A stretch of 64,000 nucleotides of DNA, from the NCBI RefSeq assembly GCF_003390935.1, contig NZ_QNQZ01000002.1, positions 62,001 to 126,000 of the forward strand, in the 5' to 3' direction. The position numbers and the translations under genes are program-made. Source of the stretch: Lewinella sp. IMCC34191 (GTDB lineage Bacteria > Bacteroidota > Bacteroidia > Chitinophagales > Saprospiraceae). The notes below the pieces were generated by a model. That model searched no databases and was not told the DNA's origin. It saw only the letters and a list, made by a program, of their open reading frames with translations. Shown here piece after piece: positions 1 through 8,086 of this stretch (position 1 is its first letter; every line of letters starts with the position of its first letter).

Positions 1-900
1 TTCGCCTTCGGATGCGGACTGACTATCCCCGGGTTCGACGATAGTCCGGTCAGCTGCACCACGACGCGGAACACTTCCGTCCGGTAGTGCCCAGGGTCGG
101 ATAGGCTCCCACGGCATCGTGTGCAAACGGCTGACCGTCAGCGAGCGGGCATCCCGGTAGGCCGGCATTCCGATAACCACCTGCTGCTGCGGTAATTCCC
201 AGCGGTGGGTGCCGTGCAGGCGGTCCCAGAAAGGGAAAACTACGCCGAAATTGCTGTTGAATTCCTCTTCCACGATGCTGTGGTGAATACCGTGCGCCCG
301 GGGAGTGATAAGACCCAGCGCCAGCATCTTTTCTACCCGCTTCGGCAGGCGTACATTACTGTGGTGGAAGGCGGTACACCCTTCGAAGACGGCTTCGTAC
401 TCCAGCACCAGCCGGGGATCCGCGCCGATCAGGGCGATCATGCCACCCCGGTAGAGGATGGAAAAAACCTGTTCCCCCAGGTGGAACCGAAAGCCGGTGG
501 TGACATCCATATCCATGTCGGAATGGTGTACCCGGTGCAGCCGGAACAGCAGCGGCACATTATGGGTGAGCACGTGCCAGAAATAATTCGTGTAATCCAG
601 CAGCAAAAAACCCAGCACGTAGCGGGCCGGACGGGGAAGGCCCAGCCAGTGGACCAGCCCGAAGCGACGGCGTGACGCGACCGTACCCGCCCAGATCATG
701 ACGGGCAGCAGCGCCGCGCGTACGACGGCGAATCCGCTGGCCGCGACAGCGGTATTAATGACCGACCGGCGGACTTTGGACTGGTGTTGCTCGCGGAGGA
801 CCAGCACTTCTTCCAGGAGGTACAGGCCCGCGACGAGGCCAGCTAACACCGGAAAGGCCTTGCGATCGAACCAGGGGAAGTAGAAGCGAAGTTTGGGCAT
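1..900 (-). CDS. Fatty acid hydroxylase / sterol desaturase family membrane protein (3' end cut by window edge)
   Basis: Read from the ATG at 900 the frame stays open to base 1, so at least 300 residues are present and the stop lies outside the window. Three histidine clusters typical of the di-iron membrane hydroxylase superfamily are visible: HVLTH (residues 109-113), HRVHH (122-126) and HGIHH (203-207), between hydrophobic stretches. The family hydroxylates or desaturates lipids at the membrane using O2. The substrate cannot be told from sequence; carotenoid, sterol and fatty-acid enzymes share this pattern. The C-terminal part after about residue 240 is polar and less typical. Confidence 0.85.
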   Translation of the reverse strand, partial: MPKLRFYFPWFDRKAFPVLAGLVAGLYLLEEVLVLREQHQSKVRRSVINTAVAASGFAVVRAALLPVMIWAGTVASRRRFGLVHWLGLPRPARYVLGFLLLDYTNYFWHVLTHNVPLLFRLHRVHHSDMDMDVTTGFRFHLGEQVFSILYRGGMIALIGADPRLVLEYEAVFEGCTAFHHSNVRLPKRVEKMLALGLITPRAHGIHHSIVEEEFNSNFGVVFPFWDRLHGTHRWELPQQQVVIGMPAYRDARSLTVSRLHTMPWEPIRPWALPDGSVPRRGAADRTIVEPGDSQSASEGE

Positions 901-1042
901 GCTTCATCAAGCACTCCGCATGGTAAAAGGTTCTGCCCGGGGTGCACACTCCCTCTCCGGTGCGCGAAAACCTGAACTTGCTTTCCGGTTGTACTAGCAG
1001 GTCGTTCGAAATTTGCTTTGCTGCCGCTGACGTTCATTTTAT

Positions 1043-1057
1043 CCTGCGCTCCGCCGC
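1043..1057 (+). repeat. Dispersed 16-bp repeat, copy 1
   Basis: CCTGCGCTCCGCCGC followed by an A-run and preceded by a T-rich stretch. Intergenic, in the gap downstream of the membrane-protein gene at 1386-2075. Confidence 0.8.
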
Positions 1058-1359
1058 AAAAATACGATCAGAAGGCAGGCCGACAGTCTGATTAGGGAGT
1101 AGAAGGGGGACTGCTCACCTACTCCACGATTTCTTCCAGTATGGCATAGCGCAGATTCGTACTCGAAGCGTTCGCCGGGCGGGTACGCAGTACAAAATAA
1201 TAGGGGCGGTGTTGCGCGTCAAGCGATGGGCCGGCGCGGCTAAGTCATCACAGGCTGGAAAGGAGAGCGTTTCGGTTGCGGTACGACCGGGGCGGGGCGA
1301 AATGTTGCTTTTACATTCCCACCGGATACGCTTGGCGTTCCTCGGATGTTACAATTTTT

Positions 1360-1374
1360 GCGACGGAGCGCAGG
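1360..1374 (-). repeat. Dispersed 16-bp repeat, copy 2
   Basis: Reverse-strand copy (GCGACGGAGCGCAGG on the plus strand) with one substitution against the consensus and a T-run at its left. It sits 11 bp past the stop codon of the membrane-protein gene at 1386-2075. Confidence 0.7.
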
Positions 1375-1385
1375 TAAGATGCCAA

Positions 1386-2075
1386 TCAGACACGCATGGC
1401 TCTTTCATCCTGTCGACTCATGGAGACCCGTGGCTCCCGGGCGGGGCGACGGCTGCTACTACTGCTGCTGCGTCGACTGCCGCCGCGGCGACTGAGGGGC
1501 ACGACCAGGCCGTAATAGCTATTGACGAGGTGGAGCACGATAAGCAACGGTGCGGCGACCGTCACCTCCTCCAGCGTAACCAAGCCAAAGTTGCAGGCTA
1601 CGAAGGCGAGGGTACCCAGGATCGCCAATACCGCCGCCGGGTAGCGGAGCCAGGGGGCCGCGATTTCGTCGTTTAGATACAGGTGTCCGAGACCGCCGAG
1701 GAAGAGAATATTTCCGGAGACGAATATTTCGGTAGCCAGGCGACCGGCCAGAGAGGCGATTGGGAGGGATGTCTCCACGAAGCCCGCCAGAAGTACGGGG
1801 TAAGTGATAAGCAGGAGCACTTGACCGACCGAAATGATCGCCCAACTAAGGATACGGGTACGGGTGGCAAAGAATACGGCTCCCGCCGCGATCATGGCCA
1901 TCAGGAGCCATTCTATCCGCCAATTTATGCTGTATATATCCCAGTTTTTCGTCACGTAGGCCAGACGTCCGCTAAGGTCACCGACGGGCATCCGACGGGC
2001 CATAATGAGGTGGACGACGATGGTCAAATTGATCAGTAGTGAGCCTACCGACCACAGCGCTCTTCCCAACTTCAT
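1386..2075 (-). CDS. Multi-pass membrane protein of unknown function
   Basis: 229 residues with about six or seven hydrophobic segments spread from residue 5 to about 190, so an integral inner-membrane protein. The last ~35 residues are abruptly different: an arginine/serine-rich tail (SRRGGSRRSSSSSSRR) encoded by a near-trinucleotide-repeat tract around 1440-1490, presumably cytoplasmic. The overall look is that of small DUF4386-like proteins, but I cannot assign the family with confidence. No clear operon partner: the next gene on the same strand is over 200 bp away on either side. Confidence 0.65.
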   Translation of the reverse strand: MKLGRALWSVGSLLINLTIVVHLIMARRMPVGDLSGRLAYVTKNWDIYSINWRIEWLLMAMIAAGAVFFATRTRILSWAIISVGQVLLLITYPVLLAGFVETSLPIASLAGRLATEIFVSGNILFLGGLGHLYLNDEIAAPWLRYPAAVLAILGTLAFVACNFGLVTLEEVTVAAPLLIVLHLVNSYYGLVVPLSRRGGSRRSSSSSSRRPAREPRVSMSRQDERAMRV

Positions 2076-2292
2076 GTTAGTGATTTGGAGGTGAAACTTT
2101 AAGGCAATGGGTCAGGCGACCGTACTAAACTCACCAGAAAATCAAAGTCGGGAGTTGCGATACAGTATGTCAAATAAACTAATATCCGGCCGAAATAGTA
2201 TTCCGGCGGTGAAAACGGTGTCTAATTGACTATAACTAGACGGAGAATATAATGTTTTGGGGAACAACGAACGCCACCGCGGGGCCGGTGCT

Positions 2293-3303
2293 TTACCGGA
2301 CCGTGACGGCTTCGTGGTACATCTCCGCCATCTTTTCGTTGATGGTTGCTGAATTACCCTTTGACAGGTTGATGGGACCGAGCGCGACGGCGACCTTGGG
2401 ATAAGCGACGCCGAGGATGGTTCCCGAAGCGGCATCCATCAGGTAGTGGGCATAGACGTGATTGCCGCCCATCGGGGTAGGGCTCACGATGGAATAGGCG
2501 GCTTCCTCCTGCCGATTGAGGACGATTTGCGACCAATCTTCGTAGTCTACTACCTCCACCCGGTAGCCGTACAATTCCGTGAATTCGTCAACCGTCAGTT
2601 TCTTATCGATGAGCTCATCGAGGACGTACAGGGTCTTTGTCTTCAGCCGCCGACCGCGTTTGGCGATGGTGGCCTTCAGGTGGGCAACACCGGACTTCGG
2701 CGCCCGAGCGACGGTGGCACACATATCATTAAGAGCGGACACGGCAAAGTGGACGGCGGCCTCCGGCACCGTACCATCGTCGTCAGTAGGTAGGGCGAGG
2801 AAGGCCTTCATGTCCCGCTTCAGTCGCTTTCCGGAGCTTACGGTGAGGATCAGGCTCCGGCTGGAAGGACCGGGCACCCAGGTTTGCCGGGTTAACCCGC
2901 TCTGACCGAACTGATTTTGCAGCATACTGGTTTCGCTCGTCATATTGTCAAAGTAGAGGACCATGGTTCCATCGTCTTTGTTAGCGACTTCCAGGGCTTC
3001 CTCGTAGGGCATTTCACCGGAAAGGCGACCGACCCGCCAGAAGGTATCCACCGCGGTACGGAGGGCTTGATCGATCTGTTCGTCACCGGTCAGGCCCAGG
3101 ATAATTTTGCTGCGGCGGATTTCGGTGATGGCTTTTTTTGAATTGGCCAACTGGGCCGTGAGGGGAAGGAGTAGCAGGACCAAAAGCCCCGTCAGGCAGG
3201 TGCGTGTCAAGGGGTGTTTGTTTTGCCAACAGGCAGTGGGGGAATGGCACGAATATAGATAGGGGAGCCACTTTCCGCGCATTTCGCTGACTGGACGGGG
3301 CAT
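2293..3303 (-). CDS. Exported protein of unknown function
   Basis: Up to 336 residues. A strong hydrophobic signal segment (TGLLVLLLLPLTAQ) begins about residue 38 of the ATG-initiated frame, which is too far in for a normal signal peptide. A TTG at 3208-3210 would give a signal peptide of standard length, so the true start may be 3210. The mature part is mixed alpha/beta with no motif I recognise. No membrane segment after the signal, so periplasmic or secreted. No T9SS sorting domain and no lipobox. Confidence 0.65.
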   Translation of the reverse strand: MPRPVSEMRGKWLPYLYSCHSPTACWQNKHPLTRTCLTGLLVLLLLPLTAQLANSKKAITEIRRSKIILGLTGDEQIDQALRTAVDTFWRVGRLSGEMPYEEALEVANKDDGTMVLYFDNMTSETSMLQNQFGQSGLTRQTWVPGPSSRSLILTVSSGKRLKRDMKAFLALPTDDDGTVPEAAVHFAVSALNDMCATVARAPKSGVAHLKATIAKRGRRLKTKTLYVLDELIDKKLTVDEFTELYGYRVEVVDYEDWSQIVLNRQEEAAYSIVSPTPMGGNHVYAHYLMDAASGTILGVAYPKVAVALGPINLSKGNSATINEKMAEMYHEAVTVR

Positions 3304-3691
3304 CGGTGTATAATCGTGATAACAAGCAATACGGTTTGCATTTGAATATCATTCACCGATATTCGATAACCGTGATTTGTGTACCCACCTAAATGTATCC
3401 GGATCGGCACTCCAAAGCACATCTTCCGGAATTGGTTAATTCTATACCTGAGAGAATAATTTTACTCTTTTTTAATTATTCCCGTGTTCTTCACTGCTTT
3501 ATAATGCAGCTTTTCGCCCGATTTACAGCACATATGGGCAGCGGCGACTGAAGCCTTAATTTTGAATGATTAGAATTATGAAACTGTGATGTAGTCATTC
3601 GTTGTCCTAAGACCTTTGATTTCAATACGTATTGGGGGGCGGCTACGGGGTAAAACTCCCCGGGTAACCGCTACATACTCTACCTTTCACC
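3304..3691. other. Divergent intergenic region
   Basis: A 388-bp gap between a minus-strand and a plus-strand gene, so it must carry both promoters. It is much more AT-rich than its surroundings, especially 3440-3500 and 3560-3625. No exact TAnnTTTG box at a convincing distance was found. A weak 5-bp stem (CGGGG...CCCCG) lies near 3645-3665, shortly before the helicase start. Confidence 0.4.
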
Positions 3692-6616
3692 ATGCCGCTG
3701 CCTGAACTCAACTTTCGGTACTCCTGGCGCGCTTACCAGGCCCGGATCCTCGACCGGCTCGACCAGTACCGGGACGACCGCAAAATTCATGTCGTTGCCC
3801 CACCGGGAGCAGGAAAGACGGTGCTGGGGCTGGAAATCATGCGCCGGCTCAACGGACAGACCCTGGTGCTGGCCCCGAACCTGACCATCCGCGAGCAGTG
3901 GATCGAGCGTTTCCGGGCGGATTTCGGTGGCGACCCGGTCCATGTTTCCACCGACCTATACGCGCCGGCGGCCCTTACCGTGGTGACCTACCAGGCGCTG
4001 TGGGCTTACCATGAAAAGATCGGTACCGACGGGCTGGAATGGCTGGATACCCTGGTCGTGGACGAATGCCACCACCTGCGCCGGGAATGGTGGCGGGTGC
4101 TGGATGCAGTGGCCGGGCGCTACCGGCCCGAATTAGTAGCCCTGACCGCTACCCCACCCTACGACGTGAGCGGCATTGAATGGCGGCGCTACCACGGCTT
4201 CTGCGGCGAGATCGACGAAGAGATCAGCATCCCCGAACTGGTGGCGACCGGTGACCTTTGTCCCCACCAGGATTACCTCTACCCCATCCTGCCGCCACCC
4301 GGGGAAGGGCGCCTGCTTCGGGAATGGCAGGAGCGGAAAGGACAACTGCTGGAGCTGGCCTATACCCGATCGGAGCTGGCTTACCTGATTCGCGATCATC
4401 CCTGGCTTCAGGACCCGGAGGCGCACTATCCGGCCATCTTCGAGCAACCGGAATACTTTACCTCCCTGCTGAGCGTACTGCGCGCCCAGGGGAGTGAACC
4501 CCCGGCCCCCGCTTTGGGCGTGCTGCACGGGGAAGCCACCCTCGCCCCGGCGCTCGATGATTACTGGCTAAAGGTTTTCCTGGAGCGGGCCCTGCGGCAG
4601 GATGAATACTTCCTGGATGAGCACGCGAAGCCTTTGCTGCAGCCGTATCGCCGGGGCCTCTCCGGTATGGGGGCCTGGGACCGGGGTAAACTCCGCCTGG
4701 ACGAACCCTTGCCGCCGGTAAGCGGGGCGGCGGCGGACGAATTGGAAAGTCCGCAGGCGCAATTGGATGCCGTGATCCACATCACGCAATTGGAGAGCGA
4801 TGCGCTGCTGGACGACTTGCGTATGGTCATCCTGACCGACAACATTTACGAAGAGTTTCTACCGACGACCGAACACGACCGGCGGCCCCTGCTGAAGGTG
4901 GGCACGGTACCCGTCTTTGAGGCCCTTAGGCGACAGGAGGGGGCCTACTACCGGGACCAGCTCTGCGTGTTATCCGGATCGCTGGTCATCGTGCCCCGAT
5001 CGGTAGAGCGACGGCTGCTAGAGATCGCGTACGATCGATTGCCGGACGAGACGGTCATCACCTCCCGGCCACTTTTCCCCGACTCCGAATACCTGGTCCT
5101 GGAGACGGCCAACGTAGCCAGCAAGCACATCGTAGGCTGGGTAACCCAACTTTTCGCGGAAGGGGGGATACACGTGATTGTGGGTACCAAATCGCTGCTG
5201 GGGGAGGGGTGGGATGCCCCGATCGTCAACACCCTCGTTCTGGCCAACCGGGTGGGTAGTTTCGTACTGAGTAATCAGATGCGCGGGCGCGCGATCCGAA
5301 CGGTACGCGGCCAACCGAATAAAACGGCCAATATCTGGCACCCCGTGGTCGTGCATCCGGAGGTGAAACGCGGGGGGCCGGAAGTCGACCGGATTCGGCG
5401 GCGTTTCCGTGGTTTTGCCGGCCCGCGGCTGGTCGGAAAGCCGGCCATTCAGAACGGCCTGGAACGCTACAATATCCAGGTGAATAGACAACACGAAAGA
5501 ACGGTTGAATCGGACACACTCAGCCTTCCGGTTGCAGCAAGCTTTTCCACCACTAACGCGGAATCGATGCTGGAGCTACGGGAGCTAAGCGAAAAGAGGG
5601 CGACCAACCGCGACGATCTGGCCCGGCGCTGGAACGATGCGCTGGCGGCAGGTACCCAGCTGGTGGAAACCATCCGCCCGCCCGCCGAGCGATACTACGA
5701 GACCAAGGATCCGCTTACCCTCCACTACCGGGAATCCATAGACCGGCACATCGAAGAACGCTACCGGATGGTACTGTTGCAAATGAAGGTGGCTTGCCTG
5801 GTGGGCCTGGTGGGTGCCCTGGCGGGTAGTGCGCTCGCCCTACCCTTTCTGCCCTGGACGCTCGCCATGATCGGCGGCGCGGGGGCCCTGTATTACATAC
5901 CGCGGCTACTGCGCTTGCGCGAGGAGGCCCGCCCGCGGCTGGAGCGGAGCGACCGCAATCCGGCGTTTGCGGACGAGCTCGACCTCAGTGCTCACCTGGG
6001 TCATCCCCTGATATTTATCCTTCTGCTACTCCTAGGCGTAGGTTGGGAAGGTCCCTTGCTTTTTGTGGGCGTTTATTTCAGTTGGATGGTGGCCCAATCC
6101 GCCTTCCGCCCCGAGCTGAAGCGCAACGAAGCGGCGCGTCGTCATACGCTGCTGGCCGATACCCGGTCCAGACTTCTAACATACGGTCGGGCCCTGGCGG
6201 AGAGTCTGCACCGGGGTAACCACTTCCATACCGCTACACCGGACCGGCTGCGGCTGGAAGAGGAAGCGGGGGAGGAAATCGTATTCCTTTCCGATGCGGA
6301 GCACCACGACGGCCAGGTCTTTGCGGGGGCCCTGGGTGAGCTGATGTCGCCGGTGGATAATCCACGGTACCTACTCCGGATGAAACTGCCCGATGACTGG
6401 ACGAAGGGAGAATACTACCTCGGCGTCCCCTCCGCGCTGGGCAACCGGAAAGATGCCGACGAACTGGCCCGGCTGCTTTCCGGCGTCGTGGAGCAGGAAT
6501 TCGAGGCCATCTACACCCGGGAGCCGGCCGGTCGCCTGCACCTGCTCACGGCCCGGTTACAGGCCAGTAGTAAGGTCGCTTCCGAAGCGGCCCGCCGCGA
6601 ACAACTCTGGCGATAG
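3692..6616 (+). CDS. SF2 (DEAD/DEAH, ResIII-type) helicase with C-terminal membrane segments
   Basis: 974 residues. The N-terminal half has the SF2 motor: Walker A APPGAGKT (36-43), DECH box (124-127), TATP (152-155), then a second RecA lobe with GTKSLLGEGWDAP (about 498-510) and QMRGRAIR (about 528-535, arginine finger). This resembles ResIII/DEAD family ATP-dependent translocases acting on DNA or RNA. Unusually, two long hydrophobic blocks follow at roughly residues 697-740 and 773-802, predicting that the motor is tethered to the inner membrane. A soluble C-terminal ~170 residues follows. The stop codon touches the ATG of the next gene (TAGATG), so the trio 3692-8021 is translationally coupled. 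The nucleic-acid target and role are unknown. Confidence 0.85.
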   Translation: MPLPELNFRYSWRAYQARILDRLDQYRDDRKIHVVAPPGAGKTVLGLEIMRRLNGQTLVLAPNLTIREQWIERFRADFGGDPVHVSTDLYAPAALTVVTYQALWAYHEKIGTDGLEWLDTLVVDECHHLRREWWRVLDAVAGRYRPELVALTATPPYDVSGIEWRRYHGFCGEIDEEISIPELVATGDLCPHQDYLYPILPPPGEGRLLREWQERKGQLLELAYTRSELAYLIRDHPWLQDPEAHYPAIFEQPEYFTSLLSVLRAQGSEPPAPALGVLHGEATLAPALDDYWLKVFLERALRQDEYFLDEHAKPLLQPYRRGLSGMGAWDRGKLRLDEPLPPVSGAAADELESPQAQLDAVIHITQLESDALLDDLRMVILTDNIYEEFLPTTEHDRRPLLKVGTVPVFEALRRQEGAYYRDQLCVLSGSLVIVPRSVERRLLEIAYDRLPDETVITSRPLFPDSEYLVLETANVASKHIVGWVTQLFAEGGIHVIVGTKSLLGEGWDAPIVNTLVLANRVGSFVLSNQMRGRAIRTVRGQPNKTANIWHPVVVHPEVKRGGPEVDRIRRRFRGFAGPRLVGKPAIQNGLERYNIQVNRQHERTVESDTLSLPVAASFSTTNAESMLELRELSEKRATNRDDLARRWNDALAAGTQLVETIRPPAERYYETKDPLTLHYRESIDRHIEERYRMVLLQMKVACLVGLVGALAGSALALPFLPWTLAMIGGAGALYYIPRLLRLREEARPRLERSDRNPAFADELDLSAHLGHPLIFILLLLLGVGWEGPLLFVGVYFSWMVAQSAFRPELKRNEAARRHTLLADTRSRLLTYGRALAESLHRGNHFHTATPDRLRLEEEAGEEIVFLSDAEHHDGQVFAGALGELMSPVDNPRYLLRMKLPDDWTKGEYYLGVPSALGNRKDADELARLLSGVVEQEFEAIYTREPAGRLHLLTARLQASSKVASEAARREQLWR

Positions 6617-7348
6617 ATGATCTGGATCGCACTGGCCGCTCTGCTGTTTATGCTTACCTCCCTCCGCATTGTCCGGCGGGCGGTACAGGAAGCTAATCGC
6701 CAACGCGTACTGACCTGGCCCCGGGCGGTGGCCAGTCTGGAGGCCGGCGAGGACAAGCTTGCCGGGTCGGATGCCAATCACCTGGGTGAAACGATCTTTT
6801 ACGAGGCGGCCCTGGAACGACCTTACGTGTTTTATGCCAGGGGCAAGCGTTATACCGGTTCCCGGCTGGCACCCCGGCTGGATAAAATGAACGCCGACGA
6901 AGCGAAGATCTTCCTGAAGGGATTGTCCCAGCACCGCAAATACGAGGTTTATTTCAACCCGAACCGGCCGGAAGAGAGCTATCTCACCATTGGCAAACCA
7001 ATCCTCGGGTACGGCAAGGTTTATTTGTTCCTCATCTATGGGCTGCTGTTTCCGGCGTGCCTGGCCTGGTTCGGTTCGGATAGCTTTCCCGAGGACCAGA
7101 AATTTACGATCCTATTCACGGTAGCCGCGGTAACTCTCGTGGTTATGCTCGTGGTATACTTTCTAGCGCAACCGGTCTTCGACCTCGGCAAATTGCTGCT
7201 GCCGGTGAAGCTGGAGGGCAAGAAACAAGCTGAAGAGGAAATCCTCAACGATGACAACCTGCTCAGAAGCCTGGAGGAACGTCCCCTGCCGCTGACCGAT
7301 CCAGAGAAGTTGCCCCTAAAGCGTCCCCAGATAGATGATCCTATTTAA
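6617..7348 (+). CDS. DUF3592-like membrane protein, first paralogue
   Basis: 243 residues. An N-terminal membrane segment (3-20), then an extramembrane domain with the pattern PYVFYARGKRYTGSRLAP and YEVYFNPNRPEESYL, which fits the DUF3592 family, then two further hydrophobic segments around 137-180. Starts directly at the helicase stop codon and overlaps the next gene by 14 bp. It is a clear paralogue of that gene (shared PYVFYARG, RYTG, LAP, FLK, VYFNP). The function of DUF3592 proteins is not established; context suggests these are membrane partners of the helicase. Confidence 0.75.
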   Translation: MIWIALAALLFMLTSLRIVRRAVQEANRQRVLTWPRAVASLEAGEDKLAGSDANHLGETIFYEAALERPYVFYARGKRYTGSRLAPRLDKMNADEAKIFLKGLSQHRKYEVYFNPNRPEESYLTIGKPILGYGKVYLFLIYGLLFPACLAWFGSDSFPEDQKFTILFTVAAVTLVVMLVVYFLAQPVFDLGKLLLPVKLEGKKQAEEEILNDDNLLRSLEERPLPLTDPEKLPLKRPQIDDPI

Positions 7349-8021
7349 TGGAATAGCGGCCGTCTTATTCCTGCTAAGTGCCATGTACGCCGTCAGGATC
7401 CTTGGCAGGGAGGTCAAGCACCAGCGAACCCTGGGGTGGCCACAAGCTCCGGCTAGGCTGTCCGACGGTCCCGACCGCTTACCGCTCCGGTACCGCAACA
7501 TCTTTCAGAACGTAAGATACTACCGGGCCGAATTGGAACATCCGTATGTTTTCTACGCCAGGGGCGTGCGTTACACGGGTAACCGCTTGGCACCGGGCAA
7601 GCGCCAACTTTCGGAGTCCGACGCCTCGACCTTCCTAAAGGAGTTGGCTAAACATCGTCGCTACCGCGTGTACTTTAATCCAGATGATCCGACCGATAAT
7701 TACCTGACTGCCGGGACGGAAGTCATGGCATATTTGGAAGTATTCATGCTGGCAACGGTCGGGATAGTGTTGCCGTACATCATTTCCTGTAGTCCCTTCT
7801 TTAGACAGAACCTGAGTGGGAGAGAAGTAATTATACTACTGCTGGTCGTACCCGTAATCACCGTGTTCTCTTACCACTCCGCGCGACCGCCGTTTCAGCT
7901 TGCCCAACGACTGAATCCCATGTCGGAATCGGATATCGGGAAAACTCGGCTCGAGCTTATGGACCGCCAACCGGTAATAGATAAGGCTTCAATCCTGCGC
8001 TCCGCCGCCAAAAAATCCTGA
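7335..8021 (+). CDS. DUF3592-like membrane protein, second paralogue
   Basis: 228 residues with the same layout as the preceding gene: N-terminal membrane segment, a domain with PYVFYARGVRYTGNRLAP and YRVYFNPDDP, and two later hydrophobic segments. The start overlaps the previous gene by 14 bp. The C-terminus LRSAAKKS is encoded by a copy of the dispersed repeat (7994-8009), so the original end may have been altered by acquisition of that element. A tandem duplication followed by divergence is the simplest origin of the pair. Confidence 0.75.
   Translation: MILFNGIAAVLFLLSAMYAVRILGREVKHQRTLGWPQAPARLSDGPDRLPLRYRNIFQNVRYYRAELEHPYVFYARGVRYTGNRLAPGKRQLSESDASTFLKELAKHRRYRVYFNPDDPTDNYLTAGTEVMAYLEVFMLATVGIVLPYIISCSPFFRQNLSGREVIILLLVVPVITVFSYHSARPPFQLAQRLNPMSESDIGKTRLELMDRQPVIDKASILRSAAKKS
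7994..8009 (+). repeat. Dispersed 16-bp repeat, copy 3
   Basis: Perfect CCTGCGCTCCGCCGCC followed by six A. It lies inside the last codons of the second DUF3592-like gene, read as LRSAAKK. Confidence 0.85.
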
Positions 8022-8086
8022 ATGGCGGATGACGTCCGCTACCGTTAAGGGGGACGCCCGACCAACCACATTGGGCCGGAGGACGT

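Larger units (their letters stand above)
901..1385. other. Intergenic region with two dispersed-repeat copies and a possible gene remnant
   Basis: This 485-bp gap separates two minus-strand genes. It carries two copies of the dispersed 15-bp repeat in opposite orientations (1043-1057 and 1360-1374). On the minus strand, 1119-1244 reads as a 41-codon open stretch ending in RYAILEEIVE and a TAG stop, with protein-like composition but no start and a stop just upstream. This could be the tail of a decayed gene. Nothing else is recognisable. Confidence 0.4.

Noticed and set aside
205-675. A 156-codon plus-strand frame at the left edge
   Set aside because: It is antisense to the fatty-acid-hydroxylase gene, whose minus-strand frame carries the three histidine boxes.
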